Of a stretch of 24,551 nt of DNA, positions 12,613-18,518 are shown piece after piece. The stretch lies in assembly GCA_963621145.1 (NCBI GenBank), contig CAVFDI010000024.1, positions 1 to 24,551 of the forward strand, written 5' to 3'. Source of the stretch: W0P28-013 sp963621145. Its GTDB lineage: Bacteria; Bacteroidota; Bacteroidia; Bacteroidales; Paludibacteraceae. Made by a program: the position numbers and the translations under genes. Position 1 is the stretch's first letter; each line of letters starts with the position of its first letter. The notes beneath the pieces are model-generated. The model had not been told where the DNA came from, did no database searches, and worked only from the letters and a program-made list of their open reading frames with translations.

Positions 12613-14262
12613 TTATTTGTACATAAACCGTTTGATGCTGCGTTTTGGTGTTTTCTCAAACTCTTTGGTAACCTGCTCCATGGCGGTAATGCGGCAGAAT
12701 GCAGGCAGCAGTTTGTTCACGCGTTGGCGCGTCTCTTCGAGGAACTCGGTCACGCTCTTGCCGGGCTGCGTCTTTTTCAGTTGCTCCTCGTCGACGTATG
12801 TGAGTGCGGTGAGTTTGCCATCGCGGTCCACAACGAGCGATTCCACCACGCAAGGCATATTGTTCAACTTGCCTTCAATCTCTTCGGGGTAGATGTTTTG
12901 TCCCGAAGGACCGAGAATCATGCTCTTCGAACGCCCACGAATAGAGAGGTTGCCCTGTTTGTCCATCACGCCAAGGTCGCCCGTGCGCATCCAGCCATCG
13001 GCAGTGAAAATGGCTTTGGTGGCGGCTTCGTTTTTGTAGTAACCGAGCATCACGTTGTCGCCTTTCACCAAAATCTCGCCAACTTTGCGTTGCGGATTTT
13101 CCGAATCGATGCGCACTTCGAGCCTATCGACGGGCTTGCCGCACGAACGATGTTTGAACTTAGGCCAATCTTCGTAGCAAACCAATGGGCCACATTCGGT
13201 CATGCCGTAGCCTACGGTGAATGGGAAATGAATGGCTTTCAGCGCATTTTCTACTTCGTGATTGAGTGCCGCGCCGCCAATAATCAGATGGCGAAGGTTG
13301 CCGCCAAAGGCGTTCATTAGCTGTTCGTACACTTTTTTGTGCAGAATGCAGTTGATGCCAGGCGTGTGCCAAAGTATTCTGATAAGTGGCTTGTGAATGA
13401 CGGGGAAAATCTTCGATTTGAACACTTTTTCGATGACCAGCGGAACCACCAACATCATATAAGGGTGTACGTCCGACAGCGCTTTCATCAGCACAGCAGG
13501 CGATGGTGTCTTGTTCAGCACTGTTATGTGCGTGCCGCCAGCCACTTGGTACATCACCTCGATGGCGAGGCCGAACATGTGCGCCATTGGTAACATCGAG
13601 AGCAGACGGTCGTCGGAGCTGTTCGGAATGCGCTCTTGGCTGAATTGCATGTTCGAGTCGATGCTGCGCCAGCTGAGCACTACGCCTTTCGGATCGCCCG
13701 TGCTGCCCGATGTGTAGTTGATGAGCATTGGAGTTTCGGGCGAAAAACGCGGATATTTCACCAATTCGGGTTTTAAACCTTCGGGGAAATGCGTTTTGTA
13801 GATCTCTTCGCGGCGGTCGAATGCCTTCGCAACTTCGTCGTTAGCGGAGTACAGCAGCGAGGAATCCTCGATGGATACGATGGCCTGCAGATTTTTCATG
13901 TTTGCAGGCGTTATGTTTTTCCAAACTACTGGACCTACCAAAAACAGTTTCGAGTCGCTGTGGTTTACGAGCGCTTCGATGCTTTCGGTGCTGAAATCGC
14001 ACAAAATGGAAACTGCCACGCAGCCGTAGCTGATTGTTGCCAGATAGTTGATGGCCCAAAGTGAACTGTTGCGACCGCAGAGTGCCACTTTGTCGCCTGG
14101 CTGCAGCCCGAGGCTCTCGAACATGGCGTGAAGGTGCGCAATTTTGTCGGCCATCTCGCCATAAGTAAATGCTACATCGCTGCCGTAGTCGTCGAACGAC
14201 GGCGCATCCCAATTTTTACGAATAGAATTCTCGAAATAATCGAGAAAATGTTTTCTTTCCAT
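12613..14262 (-). CDS. AMP-binding (long-chain) acyl-CoA synthetase-like enzyme
   Basis: The 549-residue protein has the ANL adenylating enzyme motifs in order: P-loop INYTSGSTGDPKGV (181-194), MLPMAHMFGLAIE, the A5 motif GYGMTECGP (351-359), DGWMRTGDLG (422-431, the ribose-binding Asp) and the hinge GRSKSMILGPSGQNIYPEEIE (443-463). It should activate a carboxylic acid with ATP and pass it to CoA (or another acceptor) in the cytosol or at the membrane face. The long-chain fatty acid preference is inferred from overall FadD likeness. The C-terminal lysine motif reads TPKRSIKR; the position aligned by eye with the catalytic Lys is Ser542, with Lys540 and Lys544 nearby. It is monocistronic, with a predicted 150-nt leader from the -7 box at 14419-14426. 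Confidence 0.92.
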   Translation of the reverse strand: MERKHFLDYFENSIRKNWDAPSFDDYGSDVAFTYGEMADKIAHLHAMFESLGLQPGDKVALCGRNSSLWAINYLATISYGCVAVSILCDFSTESIEALVNHSDSKLFLVGPVVWKNITPANMKNLQAIVSIEDSSLLYSANDEVAKAFDRREEIYKTHFPEGLKPELVKYPRFSPETPMLINYTSGSTGDPKGVVLSWRSIDSNMQFSQERIPNSSDDRLLSMLPMAHMFGLAIEVMYQVAGGTHITVLNKTPSPAVLMKALSDVHPYMMLVVPLVIEKVFKSKIFPVIHKPLIRILWHTPGINCILHKKVYEQLMNAFGGNLRHLIIGGAALNHEVENALKAIHFPFTVGYGMTECGPLVCYEDWPKFKHRSCGKPVDRLEVRIDSENPQRKVGEILVKGDNVMLGYYKNEAATKAIFTADGWMRTGDLGVMDKQGNLSIRGRSKSMILGPSGQNIYPEEIEGKLNNMPCVVESLVVDRDGKLTALTYVDEEQLKKTQPGKSVTEFLEETRQRVNKLLPAFCRITAMEQVTKEFEKTPKRSIKRFMYK

Positions 14263-14418
14263 AATCCTAGTTGATTAGTTGATAGATCGCAAGCCGATAA
14301 GTTTTTCGCATTACATCAGGCTATGCCGATGGCTATGATTTTTTTCGATTACCGAAAGCCATAGTCAAAAGTCCTAGTTAATTTGCAACTTATTACTTGC
14401 AACTGATTTTTTTCGGCG

Positions 14419-14426
14419 CAAAGGTA
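14419..14426 (-). promoter_or_regulatory. -7 box of the acyl-CoA synthetase gene
   Basis: Minus-strand TACCTTTG fits TAnnTTTG. TTTG occurs 16 and 22 nt upstream but not at 19-21, so the -33 element is uncertain. The predicted start near 14412 leaves an unusually long leader of about 150 nt. Confidence 0.5.
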
Positions 14427-14527
14427 AATTTTTTTTTCGCGACAAAAGCAAAAACTGCGTTTCATTTATTGTAGATTAACGCGTTTTTAACATTCTGCGC
14501 TGGGACGAAATTTTTATTATTTTGCAT

Positions 14528-14587
14528 TACATTGTATATACACTGTGCGCACAATGTATGTACATTGTATACACATCGTGCGCACAA
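14528..14587. repeat. Tandem 27-bp repeat, period 33, alternating purine-pyrimidine
   Basis: Two 27-bp copies (14528-14554 and 14561-14587) agree at 24 positions. Each holds TACATTGTATA and the palindrome GTGCGCAC (14545-14552, 14578-14585). The junction contains a perfect palindrome ACAATGTA-TG-TACATTGT (14551-14568). Purines and pyrimidines alternate through 14528-14586 with phase breaks after 14532, 14543, 14553, 14565 and 14576, i.e. about every 11 bp. It lies 43 nt beyond the stop of the RelB/DinJ-like gene. Confidence 0.85.
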
Positions 14588-14630
14588 AACTCTCGCCACC
14601 AAAAAGTGGGATTTTAACGTTTTGCGCCGA

Positions 14631-14969
14631 TTATCTGCGCTGTTTGGGTGGTCGTGGTGCTTTGCCGCCAATGCCGATGGCGTTGCTGCCGCGCGTTACC
14701 ACATCTATCAGTTTCGAAGTGAGTTCCTGAATCTGCGTATTCTCTTTTTTCGACGATTTGGTGGTGGTTTGCTCCGTTTGTGCCGATTCGTCGGTGGTCT
14801 CGGCGGGCGATTCGTCGACGATGTCGAACGGAATGCGGCGCGAACGCACCACTGCGCGCACAAACACGGTGATGGCCGATGTGGTGGTCATGCCAAATTG
14901 GTCACAGAGTTCGGTGAACTGCTTTTTCAGATCCTCGTCGAGTCGAATGTTGATGGTGGAATTTTTCAT
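14631..14969 (-). CDS. RelB/DinJ-like ribbon-helix-helix protein without an adjacent toxin
   Basis: The protein has 112 residues. The N-terminal half, MKNSTINIRLDEDLKKQFTE then FGMTTTSAITVFVRAVVRSRRIPFDI, matches the RelB/DinJ antitoxin DNA-binding domain including the terminal (I/L)PFD(I/L). In typical antitoxins a toxin-wrapping tail follows; here residues about 52-112 are a low-complexity, Ser/Thr/Glu-rich linker (ETTDESAQTEQTTTKSSKK), a short helix and a basic RPPKQRR end. No RelE/YafQ-type toxin follows on the strand. It starts 10 nt after the DUF486 gene and is probably co-transcribed. It could be a stand-alone DNA-binding regulator derived from an antitoxin; the repeat palindromes downstream are conceivable targets. 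Confidence 0.8.
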   Translation of the reverse strand: MKNSTINIRLDEDLKKQFTELCDQFGMTTTSAITVFVRAVVRSRRIPFDIVDESPAETTDESAQTEQTTTKSSKKENTQIQELTSKLIDVVTRGSNAIGIGGKAPRPPKQRR

Positions 14970-14979
14970 AATTACCTTA

Positions 14980-15321
14980 TTAACTGCGAAACATGAAATA
15001 GACTGCGCCGATCATGCAGAGCATGGCCCAAAGGTAGTCGAGTTTGAGCGATTGGTGCATGTAGAACACCGAAAACAGCACAAAAACAGACAGCGTGATG
15101 ACCTCTTGAATGATTTTGAGTTGCGGTAGCGTGTAGACGGTGTAGCCAATGCGGTTGGCGGGCACCATCACAAGGTATTCGCACAGGGCAATGCCCCAGC
15201 TGGCCAGCGCGGCGACCCACCAAGCCTTGTCGCTCATGGTGCGCAGGTGGCCGTACCACGCGTAAGTCATAAAACAGTTGGACACGACCAACATCAGAAT
15301 GGTAAGAATGTAAGCGTTCAT
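14980..15321 (-). CDS. DUF486-family membrane protein (DMT-like)
   Basis: The 113-residue protein has four hydrophobic segments: MNAYILTILMLVVSNCFMTY, WWVAALASWGIALCEYLVMV, LKIIQEVITLSVFVLFSVFY and LWAMLCMIGAVYFMF. The conserved core YAWYGHL, EYLVMVPANRIGY and QLKIIQEVITL is the DUF486 signature as I know it. The family resembles half-size drug/metabolite transporters, which would act as dimers in the inner membrane; no substrate is known. It heads a two-gene unit with the RelB/DinJ-like gene and has a consensus promoter at 15383-15415. Confidence 0.9.
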   Translation of the reverse strand: MNAYILTILMLVVSNCFMTYAWYGHLRTMSDKAWWVAALASWGIALCEYLVMVPANRIGYTVYTLPQLKIIQEVITLSVFVLFSVFYMHQSLKLDYLWAMLCMIGAVYFMFRS

Positions 15322-15327
15322 GGTTAG

Positions 15328-15354
15328 TTGAATGTGAAAAATTGAATGTGAAAA
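15328..15354 (-). repeat. 13-nt tandem dimer, period 14, before the DUF486 start
   Basis: TTGAATGTGAAAA (plus-strand reading) occurs at 15328-15340 and 15342-15354, ending 6 nt from the DUF486 ATG. The predicted leader also has a perfect hairpin GAGTAA-tctg-TTACTC at 15362-15377. Confidence 0.7.
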
Positions 15355-15382
15355 GTTGGGTGAGTAATCTGTTACTCAACTG

Positions 15383-15415
15383 CAAAATTACGAAAAAATC
15401 ATCAGAATGGGCAAA
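15383..15415 (-). promoter_or_regulatory. Promoter of the DUF486 / RelB-DinJ-like unit
   Basis: Minus-strand TTTG (15415-15412), 21-nt spacer and TAATTTTG (15390-15383). The -33 element overlaps the T-run of the FKBP terminator just upstream. The leader is about 55 nt. Confidence 0.65.
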
Positions 15416-15445
15416 AAAAAGAAGCGCTCCGTGGTGGAACGCTCC
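15412..15445 (-). terminator. Rho-independent terminator of the FKBP genes
   Basis: On the minus strand GGAGCGTTCC-ACCAC-GGAGCGCTTC forms a 10-bp stem (15445-15421) followed at once by TTTTTTTT. It is 21 nt past the stop of the periplasmic FKBP gene. Confidence 0.88.
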
Positions 15446-15466
15446 AATTTATTTCTCTCTAACGGA

Positions 15467-16318
15467 TTATTTCACGATTTCGAGCAGTTCTACTTCGAAA
15501 ATAAGGGTAGAGAAGGGTTTGATGTTGCGTTGTTCGCGTGAACCGTATGCCAGCTGTTGCGGAATGTAGAGACGCCATTTGGAGCCGACGGGCATCAGTT
15601 GCAGAGCCTCGGTCCAGCCAGCGATGACTTGTTTAACACCAAATTCGGCAGGTTGTTTGCGTTCAACCGAGCTGTCGAAAACTGTGCCATCTATCAGTGT
15701 GCCGTGGTAGTGCACTTTCACGCGCGAATCGGCGGTAGGCATAGCGCCTTTACCCTCTTTGATTACCTCGTATTGCAGGCCGCTAGCTAGCGTTACGATG
15801 CCTTCTTTCGTGCCATTGTCGATGAGCCATTGCTCGTTTTCGAGTTTCCAGTCGGCATATTTGCGGGCTGTGCGTTGGTCGTTAATCTCTTCGATGGTTT
15901 TGCCAGCATCTTCGTACACGCTGTCGTCGCTAGCATTGAAACCAGCCACGAAACCAGCGATGTAGTTTTTCTCGTTGAAAGAGATGGTGGTGTCGCCGTT
16001 TTGAACCTCCGTTACAAAGTGAGGAATGAATTGGTCTTTCACTTGTTGACCAACTTGCATGCCCACGTTGTAGGCTTTTTCGGAATCGCTCAAGTCGCCA
16101 GTGGCTTTCAAGAATCCTTTCAAGAAAGCATCGGTTTGGGCTGAATCGACGCCCATGTGGACGAGGTATTCGCGCAGGCCGCGTGTGGTGTTCACGCCAT
16201 AGTAGTAGGCCAGCGAGTCGGCTTCGGTTTCGAGTTTGGCTTTTGGTGCGCTGTTGCACGACGAAAAGCTCAACATTGCTGTTGCTACAAGAGCAACGCT
16301 AAAAATTTTTGTTTTCAT
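15467..16318 (-). CDS. FKBP-type peptidyl-prolyl isomerase lipoprotein (FkpA/Mip-like)
   Basis: The protein has 283 residues. MKTKIFSVALVATAMLSFSSC is a lipoprotein signal with probable lipidated Cys21 (relaxed lipobox FSSC, acceptable for Bacteroidota). Residues about 30-160 form the helical dimerisation domain seen in FkpA/Mip (DSLAYYYGVNTTRGLREYL, YIAGFVAGFNASDDSVYEDA). The C-terminal FKBP domain (about 175-283) has YEVIKEGKGAMPTADSRVKV, HYHGTLIDGTVFDSSVERKQ, FGVKQVIAGWTEALQLM, GSKWRLYIP and LAYGSREQRNIKPFSTLIF. It should speed proline isomerisation and assist folding in the envelope. A cytosolic-type paralogue is encoded 69 nt upstream and the two FKBP domains are very similar, indicating a tandem duplication. 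Confidence 0.95.
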   Translation of the reverse strand: MKTKIFSVALVATAMLSFSSCNSAPKAKLETEADSLAYYYGVNTTRGLREYLVHMGVDSAQTDAFLKGFLKATGDLSDSEKAYNVGMQVGQQVKDQFIPHFVTEVQNGDTTISFNEKNYIAGFVAGFNASDDSVYEDAGKTIEEINDQRTARKYADWKLENEQWLIDNGTKEGIVTLASGLQYEVIKEGKGAMPTADSRVKVHYHGTLIDGTVFDSSVERKQPAEFGVKQVIAGWTEALQLMPVGSKWRLYIPQQLAYGSREQRNIKPFSTLIFEVELLEIVK

Positions 16319-16360
16319 TGTTATTTTGATTTTAAGAAATTATCTAATTGCCTGATTAGT

Positions 16361-16390
16361 CTTTATTCTTTTGTCTTTACTCCTTACTCA
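16361..16390 (+). repeat. CTTTACTC-type intergenic phrase, copy 2
   Basis: The stretch CTTTATTCTTTTGTCT followed by TTACTCCTTACTCA resembles 12523-12553 and fills the end of the gap between the two FKBP genes, reaching the stop codon of the upstream one. Confidence 0.55.
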
Positions 16391-16984
16391 TTTCACAATA
16401 TCGAGCAGTTCTACATCGAAAATGAGTGCCGAGTGTGGTTTGATGACGTTGCCAGCGCCGTGTGCGCCGTAGGCCAGTTCGCTTGGAATGAACAGACGCC
16501 ATTTGGAGCCGACGGTCATCAGTTGCAGTGCCTCGACCCAGCCCGCGATGACTTGTTTTACGCCAAATTCGGCAGGTTCGCCGCGCTGAATAGAGCTGTC
16601 AAAAACTGTGCCATCGATCAGAGTGCCGTGGTAGTGCACGCGAACGCGGTCGTTGGCGGTTGGGCGTGCGCCGTTGCCCTCTTTCATCACCTCGTATTGC
16701 AGACCGCTAGGCAGCGTTTTCACCTCGGGACGTTTGGCGTTTTGGGCTAGAAAATCCTCGCCTGCCTTGCGCACATCGGCATAGGCTGCAGCCTCTTCGG
16801 CATCTTTTTTAGCGAAATAGTCGTTGACGAGCGCTTGTGCCTCGTGAACCGAAACTTCGGGGCGTTGACCTTCGCACATGGCTTCGATGCCTTTTGCAAA
16901 ATCGGCATAGTTAATGCCTTTCACGCCGCTTTGGCGCAGGCTTTGTCCGAAGAGCAAGCCTAGAGAATAACTCAGTTTGTCCAT
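16388..16984 (-). CDS. FKBP-type peptidyl-prolyl isomerase, cytosolic (FklB-like)
   Basis: The 198-residue protein has no signal peptide. It opens with a shortened helical domain (MDKLSYSLGLLFGQSLRQSG, DFAKGIEAMCEGQRPEVSVHE), an acidic/alanine-rich helix, then the FKBP domain from about residue 90: SGLQYEVMKEGNGARPTAND, HYHGTLIDGTVFDSSIQRGE, FGVKQVIAGWVEALQLM, GSKWRLFIPSELAYG and a final ALIFDVELLDIVK. The residues lining the FKBP pocket (the Y in HYHG, the DGTVFDSS Asp, the VIxGW Trp, the LAYG Tyr) are kept. It is the apparent cytosolic partner of the lipoprotein paralogue at 15467-16318 and probably leads a two-gene transcript from the -7 box at 17013-17020. Confidence 0.95.
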   Translation of the reverse strand: MDKLSYSLGLLFGQSLRQSGVKGINYADFAKGIEAMCEGQRPEVSVHEAQALVNDYFAKKDAEEAAAYADVRKAGEDFLAQNAKRPEVKTLPSGLQYEVMKEGNGARPTANDRVRVHYHGTLIDGTVFDSSIQRGEPAEFGVKQVIAGWVEALQLMTVGSKWRLFIPSELAYGAHGAGNVIKPHSALIFDVELLDIVK

Positions 16985-17012
16985 TTTTTTTCTTGTATTT
17001 TATTTCAGGCTG

Positions 17013-17020
17013 CAAAGTTA
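17013..17020 (-). promoter_or_regulatory. -7 box of the FKBP gene pair
   Basis: Minus-strand TAACTTTG fits TAnnTTTG and predicts a start near 17006 and a leader of about 21 nt. No clear TTTG is seen 19-21 nt upstream. Confidence 0.55.
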
Positions 17021-17044
17021 CGAAAAAAGTGCGACATAAAATTT

Positions 17045-17335
17045 CTAGATTTCTGGTTTCACATTCACATAGCATTTTATCGACGAAAATGGCGGAATGT
17101 CGGTCGGCTGAATGTAGTTTTCCATTCGTTCCTGCACGGCACTTGCATCGCTCGCATCGATGCGTTCGCTCATTCTCGAAATTGCCTCCGATTGCTCTTC
17201 GGCCTGAAGGCGCGCAAGTTCTGGATCGTAAATTTTCACTTTGCTTTTGGTCGTTGCAACAACTCTGTCGTTTTGGTCGACATAATTTGTGGTAACATCA
17301 ATGGTGCTAGCGTACTTGTTTATAGTCGGGAGCAA
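17045..17335 (-). CDS. Unidentified ORF lacking an ATG start; possible gene remnant
   Basis: The open frame gives 96 residues if TTG at 17335 is the start; no in-frame ATG or GTG fits, and a stop lies nine codons further up. The content looks like real protein: a beta-type segment (YASTIDVTTNYVDQNDRVVA, TTKSKVKIYDPE), a helix (LARLQAEEQSEAISRMSERI) and a C-terminal TDIPPFSSIKCYVNVKPEI. There is no signal peptide. A -7 box (17392-17399) and a perfect hairpin (17364-17381) precede it. It may be a short expressed protein starting at TTG, or the C-terminal part of a gene whose 5' end was lost. I do not recognise the family. Confidence 0.45.
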   Translation of the reverse strand: MLPTINKYASTIDVTTNYVDQNDRVVATTKSKVKIYDPELARLQAEEQSEAISRMSERIDASDASAVQERMENYIQPTDIPPFSSIKCYVNVKPEI

Positions 17336-17363
17336 AAGGCGAACGTAGCCGACTTCGGATTAA

Positions 17364-17381
17364 GCGAGAACACTTTCTCGC
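17364..17381 (-). promoter_or_regulatory. Perfect inverted repeat just downstream of a -7 box
   Basis: GCGAGAA-CACT-TTCTCGC is a perfect 7-bp inverted repeat with a 4-nt loop, covering roughly +4 to +21 of the transcript predicted from the -7 box at 17392-17399. It could be an operator or a protective 5' hairpin. Confidence 0.5.
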
Positions 17382-17391
17382 AAATGCGTTG

Positions 17392-17399
17392 CAAAGGTA
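17392..17399 (-). promoter_or_regulatory. -7 box upstream of the 17045-17335 ORF
   Basis: Minus-strand TACCTTTG matches TAnnTTTG; the predicted start is near 17385, about 50 nt before the TTG at 17335. Confidence 0.5.
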
Positions 17400-17498
17400 C
17401 TACTTTTTTTGAATAGACCAAATTATTTGTGAAAATTTTTGCAAAAATGGGCTAAATAGTGACGTTTGGAATTTTTTCTCATGTTTATACTTGTACAC

Positions 17499-17537
17499 AA
17501 AAAAAATCAGAGAATTACATTGTAACTCTCTGATTTT
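17499..17537 (-). terminator. Rho-independent terminator of tRNA-Asn
   Basis: Minus-strand AAAATCAGAGA and TCTCTGATTTT form an 11-bp stem, with TTAC/GTAA extending it near the loop, followed by TTTTTTTTG. It begins 3 nt past the encoded CCA. Confidence 0.9.
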
Positions 17538-17540
17538 CAG

Positions 17541-17617
17541 TGGCGCTCCATCGAGGACTTGAACCTAGGACCCCCTGATTAACAGTCAGGTGCTCTAACC
17601 AACTGAGCTAATGAAGC
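17541..17617 (-). tRNA. tRNA-Asn (anticodon GTT), CCA encoded
   Basis: The gene folds as a standard cloverleaf of 74 nt plus encoded CCA: acceptor GCTTCAT/ATGGAGC (one T-G pair), D arm GCTC-AGTTGGTTA-GAGC, anticodon arm CCTGA-CTGTTAA-TCAGG with anticodon GTT, variable loop GGGTC, T arm CTAGG-TTCAAGT-CCTCG and discriminator G. The second T-stem pair (T50-C64) is a mismatch, which is uncommon but tolerable. Its own promoter (17647-17678) and terminator (17499-17537) make it a single-gene unit. Confidence 0.95.
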
Positions 17618-17646
17618 AGTGCTTGAATCGCTTCCGATTTGCGGTG

Positions 17647-17678
17647 CAAAGTTACGCTATTTTTTCTGATACAACAAA
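17647..17678 (-). promoter_or_regulatory. Promoter of tRNA-Asn
   Basis: Minus-strand TTTG (17678-17675), 20-nt spacer and TAACTTTG (17654-17647): an exact consensus match, predicting a start near 17640, about 23 nt before the mature 5' end. Confidence 0.75.
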
Positions 17679-17725
17679 AAAATTGGCACTTTTTTTTTAG
17701 AAAATCGTAATTGCCTGATTATCTG

Positions 17726-18091
17726 TTAGTTCACTGGCGGAAAAAAGGCGTCTTCAATGTGTTCTATGGCATAATCCATGCCGTGCGGCACCACGCCAAC
17801 CACATCGAAACGTACATCCATGTCGAGATTGTGCGCCAAAATGTAGTCGTGCGCCGCCTGAACCGTGCGCCGAATCTTGGCTGGTGTAATGGCATCTTTG
17901 GGATGCTCGAAAAACTCGGTAGAGCGCGATTTCACCTCGACTACCACCAGCATGCCATCTTTTTCGGCCACAATGTCGAGCTCGTTTTTGCCGCTGTGCC
18001 AGTTGCAGTCGAGCAGCGTGTAACCTTTGTCGCGCAAATAGGCCTGCGCCCGCAATTCGCCTTCTTTGCCAAAATCGTTGTGTTCAGCCAT
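17726..18091 (-). CDS. yraN: YraN/UPF0102 nuclease-fold protein
   Basis: The 121-residue protein is of normal length for the family. MAEHNDFGKEGELRAQAYLRDKGYTLLDCNW contains the conserved G-x-x-x-GE-x-x-A opening, and GKNELDIVAEKDGMLVVVEVKSR gives the restriction-endonuclease-like E/D-x(n)-ExK core (E of NELD, D of LDIV, EVK). The fold is that of Holliday-junction resolvases; a cellular role is not firmly established. A -7 box lies at 18123-18130. It is divergent from the RHH-like gene that heads the rmuC operon. Confidence 0.93.
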   Translation of the reverse strand: MAEHNDFGKEGELRAQAYLRDKGYTLLDCNWHSGKNELDIVAEKDGMLVVVEVKSRSTEFFEHPKDAITPAKIRRTVQAAHDYILAHNLDMDVRFDVVGVVPHGMDYAIEHIEDAFFPPVN

Positions 18092-18122
18092 TTTTCTATT
18101 TCTGATTTCGCAGATTATTCGC

Positions 18123-18130
18123 CAAAATTA
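18123..18130 (-). promoter_or_regulatory. -7 box of yraN
   Basis: Minus-strand TAATTTTG fits the consensus and predicts a start near 18116, with a leader of about 25 nt; TTTC, one mismatch to TTTG, lies 21 nt upstream. Confidence 0.55.
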
Positions 18131-18182
18131 CAAAAAAATCTACATTCTGCCGAAAGTTGGACGAATTTTCGAGAAAAAATTG

Positions 18183-18190
18183 TATTTTTG
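18183..18190 (+). promoter_or_regulatory. -7 box of the rmuC-protease-relA operon
   Basis: TATTTTTG fits TAnnTTTG and predicts a start near 18197, about 32 nt before the ATG at 18229. No clear -33 TTTG is present. It is back to back with the yraN promoter. Confidence 0.5.
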
Positions 18191-18228
18191 CTGATTGTAA
18201 AAGTTTGAACACACCATATTATATTGCG

Positions 18229-18465
18229 ATGAAAAAGAAAAAAAATACTGCTGCACCCGCTAAAGCGTTGACTCCCTCGGCGAGACGTCCGAAACAGCTT
18301 CGCAAACACAGGCTGGCGTTTTTGTTGAACGATAACGAAAAAAAATTGATCGATTTCTATGTGCGTCGTTACGGCGTGAAAAATGTGTCGGGATTTGTGC
18401 GCGAGGCCGTTATTCGCACCGCACTGCACCAGCTCGATCTAGATAGTCCGACGCTTTTCGACTAA
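18229..18465 (+). CDS. Small basic protein, possible ribbon-helix-helix DNA-binding protein
   Basis: The protein has 78 residues from the ATG at 18229; an earlier in-frame ATG lies upstream of the predicted -7 box. A lysine-rich, disordered N-terminus (MKKKKNTAAPAKALTPSARR) is followed by LRKHRLAFLLNDNEKKLIDF (a strand then helix), GVKNVSGFVREAVIRTALHQL (turn and second helix) and an acidic end. Strand-helix-turn-helix with S-x-F-(I/V)REA is the look of MetJ/Arc-type RHH proteins and of Bacteroidota mobilisation-type RHH proteins. No partner toxin or relaxase is next to it. It leads the gene series into rmuC (53-nt gap) and might regulate it; that is inference. Confidence 0.7.
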   Translation: MKKKKNTAAPAKALTPSARRPKQLRKHRLAFLLNDNEKKLIDFYVRRYGVKNVSGFVREAVIRTALHQLDLDSPTLFD

Positions 18466-18518
18466 AAACCGCTTTTATTATTCATTATTCACTTTTTATC
18501 ATTTATTTTAACTTCGTA

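Larger units (their letters stand above)
14263..14630. other. 368-nt intergenic region upstream of the acyl-CoA synthetase gene
   Basis: No convincing gene is seen. It contains a roughly 150-nt leader with small inverted repeats (ATGGCT/AGCCAT around 14329-14366) and a direct repeat of AGTTGCAA on the minus strand around 14383-14404, the -7 box at 14419-14426, and the alternating purine-pyrimidine repeat at 14528-14587. Confidence 0.6.

Noticed and set aside
14528..14587. A minimal CRISPR array
   Set aside because: Only two copies with a 6-nt gap, not identical, no spacers and no cas genes; palindromic and alternating purine-pyrimidine structure explains it better.
14462..14671. A 69-codon minus-strand ORF across the repeat, with a repeated LCA-x-C-x-YNV peptide
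   Set aside because: The peptide repeat is only the translation of the DNA repeat, and the frame overlaps the real RelB/DinJ-like gene out of register.
18157..18228. N-terminal extension of the RHH-like protein to an ATG at 18157
   Set aside because: This ATG lies upstream of the -7 box at 18183-18190; the ATG at 18229 sits at a normal distance from the predicted start.
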